Shown: positions 1 through 4,191 of the stretch, piece after piece | How positions within the stretch are numbered: position 1 is the first letter of the stretch | How the letters are laid out: each line of letters starts with the position of its first letter | Assembly: GCA_018679295.1 (NCBI GenBank) | Contig: JAHHLP010000094.1 | Coordinates: 1 to 8,250 of the forward strand | Reading direction: 5' to 3' | DNA: 8,250 nucleotides | Source of the DNA: Rhodothermia bacterium | Lineage (GTDB): Bacteria; Bacteroidota; Rhodothermia; Rhodothermales; JABDKH01 | Notes under the pieces: generated by a model | Seen by the model: the letters and a program-made list of their open reading frames with translations, nothing else | Told to the model about the DNA's origin: nothing | Databases searched by the model: none | Translations under genes and position numbers: made by a program

Positions 1-361
1 CCTCTATACCGAGAGCGACAGCCACCATGGCCGGCGCCTGCACAGTTTGCAGATTCAGTGTTCGCGAAGCAGGCTTCAGACCCGCTGCCGCCATGTCCTC
101 CACAAAGTCGGACAGGAACACGAGTCCCTGACGAAGCGGTCTCGAGTGCACAAAAGACCCGAGGCCCTGCTTGCGATAGATCAGCCCCTCGCTCTCGAGT
201 GTATGCAGGGCTCTGCGAACCGTAATTCGAGAAACCCCGAACCGACGACCCAGCTCGGCTTCCGACGGGAGTTGATCATCCGGCGAAAGCATCCCAGAAT
301 CGATCTGTTCGCGCAACCAAGCACTGATCTGTTGATGTCGCGGCTCCCCCGTTCGAAGCAT
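1..361 (-). CDS. GntR/HutC-family transcriptional regulator, N-terminal part (truncated by window edge)
   Basis: The gene starts with ATG at 361 and is open to position 1, so about 120 codons are visible and the C-terminus lies outside the window. Residues ~8-71 form a GntR winged helix-turn-helix: an initial helix (QQISAWLREQIDSG), the wing-preceding LPSEAELGRRFGVS, the recognition helix VSRITVRRALHTLESEGL (43-60), and the GLGSFV wing tip (66-71). After residue ~75 the sequence (RQGLVFLSDFVEDMAAAGLKP) resembles the start of a UTRA ligand-binding domain, which places it in the HutC subfamily. Such proteins are usually dimeric repressors released by a small metabolite, often a sugar phosphate or amino-acid derivative. 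The effector cannot be inferred here. No strong Shine-Dalgarno is visible. Short palindromes upstream may be its own operators. The family call is secure; the target genes are unknown. Confidence 0.9.
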   Translation of the reverse strand, partial: MLRTGEPRHQQISAWLREQIDSGMLSPDDQLPSEAELGRRFGVSRITVRRALHTLESEGLIYRKQGLGSFVHSRPLRQGLVFLSDFVEDMAAAGLKPASRTLNLQTVQAPAMVAVALGIE

Positions 362-392
362 CGTCTTTAGTCTCTTGTGCAGTCGACACTGT

Positions 393-436
393 ATGATAGA
401 TGATAGCGATAAACAGCACCTGATCTAAATACAGGT
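393..436. promoter_or_regulatory. Candidate operator region upstream of the GntR gene
   Basis: Two perfect tandem copies of ATGATAG (393-399 and 400-406) are followed by GCGATAAAC (406-414) and an inverted repeat ACCTG-N9-CAGGT (418-422/432-436). The cluster lies 32-75 bases upstream of the regulator's start codon, where autoregulatory operators of GntR proteins commonly sit. Read on the minus strand the tandem repeat gives two TATCAT hexamers, each a fair -10 match, but I find no convincing -35. Functional assignment is inference. Confidence 0.35.
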
Positions 437-479
437 CATGACAACTTGGGTGCCAGACTTCTCCACGGCGTGCGGGCAG

Positions 480-496
480 CCTGGTCTGACACCAGG
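480..496. promoter_or_regulatory. Perfect inverted repeat CCTGGT-N5-ACCAGG
   Basis: A perfect 6-bp inverted repeat with a 5-base spacer (480-485/491-496) lies between the kinase-like gene (stop at 533) and the GntR gene. It has no T-run on either strand, so it is a poor intrinsic terminator. The TGGT...ACCA half-sites resemble those of some HutC-type operators (DasR-like sites have a 4-base spacer), so an operator for the adjacent regulator is possible. An overlapping alternative pairing exists between 449-458 and 484-493 (9 of 10). Confidence 0.3.
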
Positions 497-532
497 ATGA
501 GTCACTAGGCTGACGCGTACGCCGAGCAAAAA

Positions 533-1234
533 TCAGGTCGACCTCACATTCGGGCGGCGCCCGAACTTCAAGCGATAGCCATCAAGTACCAAATCGGTCA
601 TTGCTTCAAGGTCGTAGGTCGACGAGTTGATAACCATGTCGTAATCCGACGACTCATCAACGTCCCGGCGGAACTGAAACTGGACAAACTCTGAGCGTTC
701 GGCGTCGCTATTCTGAATGACTTGCCGTGCTTCCTTTTCCGACATCCGCTGCCGGAGCGCGTATCCCGCCACACGCTTTTCAAGCGGAGCTACGACGCGG
801 ACGCGCAGCACATCGGCCGCGGGAAGGATGTAGTTCGCTCCACGGCCGACGATAATTGCTGAACCGTGAGCAGAGATCGCCTGAACGAGACGCATCAGCG
901 ACCTGAGGTATTGGACGTTCGTGACCTTCGAACCCATCAGCGCACCCATCACGGCGTCTTCCAATGCCTTGCGGCGCCGCTCGTCCAGCGAGTCTACAAT
1001 CTCCTGACTCGCGTCGCTGTCCTCGGCTATTGCCTGGACCAATGCTCGATTCCAAACGGTGAACCCGATCTTTCGGTTGACCTGATCGGCCAGCGCGGCT
1101 CCACGAGCACCGTATTCGCGAGACACGGTTATGACCGGCCAGTGAGTTGTGGTGCGTCCTTCCCGCTCGGCCGACCTAAGGCTCTCGCTCCACACCCGAA
1201 CTTGCTTATCGACGATAGACTCAACATTCGGCAT
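533..1234 (-). CDS. Cytidylate kinase-like family protein
   Basis: This 233-residue protein belongs to the cytidylate-kinase-like P-loop family (Pfam Cytidylate_kin2 type). The N-terminal strand and loop read VITVSREYGARGAALAD (34-50), matching the family's S-R-E-[YF]-G start, where the classical GxxGxGK Walker A loop is altered and its lysine absent. A second core strand, AIIVGRGANYI, lies near residues 129-139. It is followed by the LRVRVVAP strand, an Arg-rich helical LID-like region (RQRMSEKEARQVIQNSDAERSEF), and the closing YDMVINSSTYDLEA. True Cmk phosphorylates CMP/dCMP; members with this loop are uncharacterised, so substrate and even kinase activity are uncertain. The ATG at 1234 is supported by GAGGT seven bases upstream. 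It reads alone, with the next gene upstream ending in a strong terminator (1391-1426). Confidence 0.85.
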   Translation of the reverse strand: MPNVESIVDKQVRVWSESLRSAEREGRTTTHWPVITVSREYGARGAALADQVNRKIGFTVWNRALVQAIAEDSDASQEIVDSLDERRRKALEDAVMGALMGSKVTNVQYLRSLMRLVQAISAHGSAIIVGRGANYILPAADVLRVRVVAPLEKRVAGYALRQRMSEKEARQVIQNSDAERSEFVQFQFRRDVDESSDYDMVINSSTYDLEAMTDLVLDGYRLKFGRRPNVRST

Positions 1235-1350
1235 TTACTGACCTCGCTTTGAATCAAACCCTGATCCACGAGAGGAACGATACGCACTTTTCGGAAAACC
1301 GTACAGTCGGGCAAACAGATCTTGCGGCTGGTTGGAGACCCGTCAGCGCC

Positions 1351-1369
1351 TGTCGGGACAAACCCGACA
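1351..1369. promoter_or_regulatory. Perfect inverted repeat TGTCGGG-N5-CCCGACA
   Basis: A perfect 7-bp inverted repeat with spacer ACAAA lies in the gap between the pilin-like gene's terminator and the kinase-like gene, about 117 bases upstream of the latter's ATG. No T-run adjoins it, so it is not a convincing terminator. It could be an operator or a 5'-leader hairpin of the kinase-like gene. I see no clear -10/-35 pair in this gap. Confidence 0.35.
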
Positions 1370-1390
1370 CTCAACCACTGTCATCGTACG

Positions 1391-1426
1391 AAAAAAAGGG
1401 CCCCGCTTCCTTTTGGAAACGAGGCC
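1391..1426 (-). terminator. Intrinsic terminator of the pilin-like gene
   Basis: On the minus strand, arms GGCCTCGTTTCC and GGAAGCGGGGCC (1426-1415 and 1410-1399) form a 12-bp stem with two G-T wobbles. The loop is AAAA. One C follows, then seven consecutive T (1397-1391). The element begins about 30 bases after the stop codon at 1457. The T-run is on the minus side only, so the orientation is clear. Confidence 0.9.
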
Positions 1427-1456
1427 TTACGGAAGAGTCCGCAAAGTCGCGACCCG

Positions 1457-1894
1457 TCACGGAGTGTACTCGGGGTCGATAACTGTGTAAACGCTATCGG
1501 GGTGGGCACCGGTGATACGAATCACCACCTGGTTGCCGAGTTCAGGGTTGGTCCCTCGAATCACGAGATTCTCGGGATCCGAAGCGGGATCGATTTCAAT
1601 CATTCCATGATACGTGTGGAGACTGCCGTCACTTTCAGCACCGTAGCCAAACTTCTCCAGCGTCGCTGCAGTCCAGTCACATCTCGCTGCGGCGCATGTG
1701 TCGCCTCCACCACCGAAAAATTCGGGCTTGCGCATCCAACGAATAGCGTCAACTGCGACTTCATATGCATCCTGCGACAAGGCATCAAGGTTCGCTTTCT
1801 TGCGACCTTCGCCGAATCCGCGAACCGCAAGAACGGCAGCAATTCCGACGATGACGATGCCTAGCACGATTAGCATGAATTGGGATTGACTCAT
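1457..1894 (-). CDS. Pilin-like single-pass membrane protein, function unknown
   Basis: The protein has 145 residues. An N-terminal hydrophobic helix spans residues ~6-24 (FMLIVLGIVIVGIAAVLAV), followed by a basic stretch (R25, R31, K32, K33) and a probable amphipathic continuation of the helix (NLDALSQDAYEVAVDAIRWMRK, 35-56). The rest looks like a small beta-rich extracytoplasmic domain. It has one close cysteine pair (C67, C72) inside a Gly-rich loop that could form a disulfide. The layout of a long N-terminal helix with a globular head is that of type IV pilins and pseudopilins. However, the canonical prepilin peptidase site (G|F-T-L-x-E) is absent, so secretion may use a different route or the helix may simply be an anchor. 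The ATG at 1894 has AGG five to eight bases upstream. A strong terminator follows; it appears monocistronic. No specific family name can be assigned. Confidence 0.75.
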   Translation of the reverse strand: MSQSQFMLIVLGIVIVGIAAVLAVRGFGEGRKKANLDALSQDAYEVAVDAIRWMRKPEFFGGGGDTCAAARCDWTAATLEKFGYGAESDGSLHTYHGMIEIDPASDPENLVIRGTNPELGNQVVIRITGAHPDSVYTVIDPEYTP

Positions 1895-2098
1895 AGCTAC
1901 CTAGGCGATAGGGGCGGAAAACTGGGAATAATCTTCACATTTAGTCTTTTCGGATATCGGACTTGACCCGTACTTGCTTAAGTGAAGAGCGGGCCGGGCG
2001 ACTGACGGCGCCGTCTGCGAATACGTCCGTTCAGAACTTTGCGCGCCGCAGGGTATCCTTATCCATTCCAGCTAACGCCATCCATTCAAAACGCCGCC

Positions 2099-2764
2099 AT
2101 GCAAGCCGGATTTCGACCACTGGGCGACTTTGTCACGTATCGCGAATCCGAAATGCGGGTTCGAAGCGAGCGCTTTTTAGACGACGTGCGACGGCGACGA
2201 TCTGTCAGACAGTTTTCAACGAGCCCTGTACCCCGCGAGGTCATTGAGAACTGCATTCGAGCTGCCGGTACGGCTCCGAGTGGCGCCAATCGGCAGCCAT
2301 GGCATTTCGTAGTCGTGTCTGACTCGCGCATAAAGTCCGCAATTCGGAAAGCCGCGGAGGAGGAAGAGCGTGCGTTCTACCATGAGCGCGCTCCCGCCGA
2401 CTGGCTCGAGGCCCTCGCTCCATTGGGCACGGATGACAAGAAGCCATTTCTCGAAGAGGCTCCCTATCTGATCGTGGTGTTTGCGGAGGCGTATGGAGAG
2501 ACAACCGACGGCGAGCGGGTCAAGAACTACTACGTCAGCGAGTCGGTCGGTATTGCTACCGGCATCCTGATCACCGCGCTTCACAACGCCGGATTGGCCA
2601 CTCTGACGCACACGCCGAGTCCGATGAAATTCCTCAACCAAATCCTTAGGCGGCCGGCGCGTGAGCGCCCCTTTGTTCTCATGCCGGTGGGCCTGCCGGC
2701 CGACGGAGCCGTCGTGCCGGACATCCAGCGCAAGGATCTTTCGGAGATATCTTCTTGGGTTTGA
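2099..2764 (+). CDS. Nitroreductase-family flavoprotein, iodotyrosine deiodinase (IYD)-like
   Basis: Residues ~31-221 are an FMN-dependent nitroreductase fold. FMN phosphate-binding RRRRSVRQFS (31-40) and the PSGANRQPW loop (60-68) are present, as is the conserved YYVSESVGIATGILITALHNAGL helix region. Alignment by eye with human IYD places Glu90, Tyr94 and Lys115 at the spacing of human E157, Y161 and K182, the active-site lid residues that hold the zwitterion of halotyrosine. The C-terminus (RRPARERPFVLMPVGLPA...VPDI.RKDL) also follows IYD. Known IYDs reductively dehalogenate mono- and diiodotyrosine, so halotyrosine reduction is the best guess. I chose ATG 2099 because homology starts at GFRPLGDF just after it; an in-frame TTG at 2039 would add 20 residues with no family match. 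Neither start has a clear Shine-Dalgarno. No membrane anchor is present, unlike the vertebrate enzyme. Confidence 0.85.
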   Translation: MQAGFRPLGDFVTYRESEMRVRSERFLDDVRRRRSVRQFSTSPVPREVIENCIRAAGTAPSGANRQPWHFVVVSDSRIKSAIRKAAEEEERAFYHERAPADWLEALAPLGTDDKKPFLEEAPYLIVVFAEAYGETTDGERVKNYYVSESVGIATGILITALHNAGLATLTHTPSPMKFLNQILRRPARERPFVLMPVGLPADGAVVPDIQRKDLSEISSWV

Positions 2765-2769
2765 GTCAA

Positions 2770-2802
2770 TTTCGAACGGCAGCGCTAGAACCGCTTTCGA
2801 AA
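2770..2802 (+). other. Stem-loop just after the nitroreductase stop codon
   Basis: TTTCGAA-CGG (2770-2779) pairs with CCG-CT-TTCGAAA (2791-2802), giving ten base pairs with a 2-base bulge and an 11-base loop. It begins six bases after the stop codon at 2764. No T-run follows on the plus strand, so it is at best a non-canonical terminator or a 3'-end-stabilising hairpin. Confidence 0.35.
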
Positions 2803-2918
2803 CCCGAGCGTCCAATCAGAGTCGCGAGGGATCGCAACGGGGCCGGCGCGGTGTCGGTTCGCCTGCTGGTCTCGCGGCTACGTGCCCCACGACCGTGGGC
2901 AAAAGACCACGGCCTACT

Positions 2919-2960
2919 AAAAAGCCGGCGCGGCCGACGGCCGGGGTGACCGGCCGCCGG
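2919..2960 (-). terminator. GC-rich stem-loop and T-run after the cysteine-rich micropeptide ORF
   Basis: On the minus strand, bases 2960-2950 and 2944-2934 form an 11-bp stem with one mismatch (core GGCCGG/CCGGCC, loop TCACC). Ten bases later comes TTTTT (2923-2919). An alternative pairing, CCGGCGGCCG with CGGCC-GC-GCCGG (2960-2951 with 2936-2925), brings a stem to within one base of the T-run. It starts about 15 bases after the micropeptide's stop codon, as expected for its intrinsic terminator. Confidence 0.6.
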
Positions 2961-2975
2961 TTAGCCGGTAAGGCA

Positions 2976-3041
2976 CTAGCAGCCGCAGCCACCGCCACAG
3001 CAGTCGCCGTCGCAGCCGCACGTGCATCTGTCGAGTGTCAT
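2976..3041 (-). CDS. Cysteine-rich micropeptide (21 residues, 7 Cys), possible metallothionein-like peptide
   Basis: A 22-codon ORF (ATG 3041-3039, TAG 2978-2976) encodes MTLDR followed by a Cys/Gly/Asp-only tail apart from one Thr. Cysteines are at positions 6, 8, 10, 14, 15, 19 and 21, giving C-x-C (6/8, 8/10, 19/21) and CC (14/15) motifs. There are six Gly, three Asp, no His and no aromatic residue. GGAGGT lies five bases before the ATG, the best ribosome-binding site in the window. A promoter with an internal palindrome lies upstream and a stem-loop with T-run downstream. From memory, the fungal copper metallothioneins of Neurospora and Agaricus are about 25 residues with seven Cys in C-x-C pairs, so thiolate metal binding is the leading idea. 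A RiPP precursor is possible, but no maturase is in view. I know no named family. Opposite-strand reading is Ala-rich low complexity, so coding on the plus strand is unlikely. Confidence 0.6.
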   Translation of the reverse strand: MTLDRCTCGCDGDCCGGGCGC

Positions 3042-3046
3042 ATGAG

Positions 3047-3052
3047 ACCTCC
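3047..3052 (-). promoter_or_regulatory. Shine-Dalgarno GGAGGT of the micropeptide ORF
   Basis: Minus-strand GGAGGT, preceded by AAGGT, stands five bases from the ATG at 3041. This is a near-perfect anti-16S match at good spacing. It is the main reason to treat so short an ORF as translated, since most other genes in the window have weak or no Shine-Dalgarno. Confidence 0.7.
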
Positions 3053-3105
3053 ACCTTCCGGTGAACTGTGAGCACGGGCCTCTTGCCTACGCGTGCTCGG
3101 ATTCA

Positions 3106-3134
3106 TTTATCGTTTATCGCAACTATACGATAAA
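3106..3134. promoter_or_regulatory. Palindromic operator with tandem half-site at the micropeptide promoter
   Basis: TTTATCG occurs twice in tandem (3106-3112 and 3113-3119). The second copy forms a perfect inverted repeat with CGATAAA (3128-3134) across an 8-base spacer (3120-3127). The spacer contains the proposed -10 hexamer of the minus-strand promoter, so a protein bound here would block RNA polymerase. The 22-bp palindrome with AT-rich half-sites suits a dimeric repressor such as an ArsR/SmtB, Rrf2, MarR or Fur-type sensor; the sequence does not tell which. Confidence 0.5.
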
Positions 3135-3151
3135 AGAAATAAAAGTTGCAA
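3122..3151 (-). promoter_or_regulatory. Putative promoter of the micropeptide gene
   Basis: Reading on the minus strand, TTGCAA (3151-3146) and TATAGT (3127-3122) are separated by 18 bases, an acceptable sigma70-type pair. The -10 region TATAGTTG also matches the Bacteroidota -7 motif TAnnTTTG at all but one fixed base, with TTG 21 bases upstream. The predicted start would leave a leader of roughly 75 bases before the ATG at 3041. The intervening sequence is AT-rich only here, in contrast to the GC-rich surroundings. Confidence 0.45.
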
Positions 3152-3173
3152 GATCTATGAGTTCATTTACATT
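3146..3173 (+). promoter_or_regulatory. Weak candidate promoter of the amidase gene
   Basis: The palindromic hexamer TTGCAA (3146-3151) can also serve as a plus-strand -35, with TACATT (3168-3173) as a 4-of-6 -10 match at 16-base spacing. Transcription would start near 3180, about 30 bases before the proposed TTG start at 3212. The motif is weak and is proposed mainly from position in the divergent gap. Confidence 0.25.
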
Positions 3174-3211
3174 GTGCCTGCTCCTGATTTCAATTACGCC
3201 AATACTCAGCT

Positions 3212-4177
3212 TTGCGCCCACCTGCCATCTTCGGATGTAGCTTGTGTACCGCTCTCCTGCTCGCATCCTGCGCGGGAAGCACCGGCACGCAGTCTTTATT
3301 CTCTCATTCCCTGCCCGAAAACGTGGTCCGACACGCCGTCTGGGAGGTCCATCGGCCTGGCGGTGTGGTTGCCGACGGAATCCGCAAGAATCTGGCGCCC
3401 GGCGATACGGCGTCGCTGCACGGTCTCGTAATCCAACTCGAGAAGATGATTGCAGCCTCGGACACTTCCATGGCCGACAGCGTACGCCTCGGCCTCTCCG
3501 TGAATGGGCAGTCATCAACAGAAGTCGTCGCGGAAGGCGCCGCCTTCAACTGGGGTCCGTTTCACATTGCCGTCCTTGCGGCCCGTACCGATCCTGGTGA
3601 ACTGGGTGCGGGGATAGCGGAGATCGAGGTTGGCCGCGCCGCCGATCTTCCGGAGGAAATAGCTACCGCAATATCCATCGACGGTCCTCGGAAGCGCCTT
3701 CGGATACCGCACAACATTCGGATGATCACGTTGCACCACAGTGGCAGCGCAGAACCTCTACGCCCGAACGACAACGTTCCGGAGAAACTCCGGGAGCTGC
3801 AGCTATGGAGCGAGGACAACAGGAACTGGTGGGACGTCCCCTACCACTTTCTTATCGGCCTTGACGGCACGATATACGAGGGGCGCGACTACCGCTTCCG
3901 CGGCGAAACGAATACGCGATACGACGTCAACGGACATCTTCTTATCAGCGTGCTCGGGAACTACGAACTCCAGGAGCCGACCCCCGAGCAGGTTGAGGCC
4001 ATAGCCGACCTAATGGCTTGGGGAGTTGCAGAGTTCAACGTGCCGTTGGACAGGATTTACGGACACTCGGACCTCGCCGAAACGTCATGCCCGGGTCAGC
4101 ACCTGCGCAGGTATCTCGAGGACGGCACTTTCCGGCAGGGTATCCGTGATCGACTGGGACCGTCCGTAACCTTATGA
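3212..4177 (+). CDS. Lipoprotein N-acetylmuramoyl-L-alanine amidase (Amidase_2/PGRP fold)
   Basis: This 321-residue protein probably cleaves the amide bond between MurNAc and L-Ala in peptidoglycan or its turnover fragments. The N-terminus reads MRPPAIFGCSLCTALLLASC, a lipoprotein leader with lipobox LASC and Cys20 as the lipidated residue, so it should be membrane-anchored in the periplasm. Residues ~30-165 are an unrecognised N-terminal region. The zinc amidase domain spans ~168-315. His175 (ITLHHS), His285 (YGHSD) and Cys293 (SCPG) match the T7 lysozyme/PGRP zinc ligands, with the same eight-residue His-Cys spacing, and Tyr211 lies in WWDVPYHFLIGLDG. The start is TTG 3212: an in-frame stop at 3185 leaves no ATG that keeps the leader, and no Shine-Dalgarno is seen. 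It converges on the FG-GAP gene with 14 bases between stops, leaving no room for a separate terminator. Confidence 0.88.
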   Translation: MRPPAIFGCSLCTALLLASCAGSTGTQSLFSHSLPENVVRHAVWEVHRPGGVVADGIRKNLAPGDTASLHGLVIQLEKMIAASDTSMADSVRLGLSVNGQSSTEVVAEGAAFNWGPFHIAVLAARTDPGELGAGIAEIEVGRAADLPEEIATAISIDGPRKRLRIPHNIRMITLHHSGSAEPLRPNDNVPEKLRELQLWSEDNRNWWDVPYHFLIGLDGTIYEGRDYRFRGETNTRYDVNGHLLISVLGNYELQEPTPEQVEAIADLMAWGVAEFNVPLDRIYGHSDLAETSCPGQHLRRYLEDGTFRQGIRDRLGPSVTL

Positions 4178-4191
4178 CTTGGTACGGCGGA

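Noticed and set aside
1322..1864. Long plus-strand frame opposite the pilin-like gene and through its terminator
   Set aside because: It crosses a clear intrinsic terminator and is antisense to a gene with an evident transmembrane helix, start site and terminator; the translation shows no domain.
2976..3020. Possible triplet-repeat tract on the plus strand (GCAGCCGCAGCC-type)
   Set aside because: The units are imperfect, and the pattern is explained by alternating Cys and Gly codons of the minus-strand micropeptide rather than a simple-sequence repeat.
2661..3071. Plus-strand frame overlapping the end of the IYD-like gene and running through the gap, ending in an Ala-rich stretch
   Set aside because: It overlaps a well-supported gene in another frame, has no ribosome-binding site or family resemblance, and its Ala/Val-rich tail is simply the complement of the Cys/Gly codons of the micropeptide ORF.
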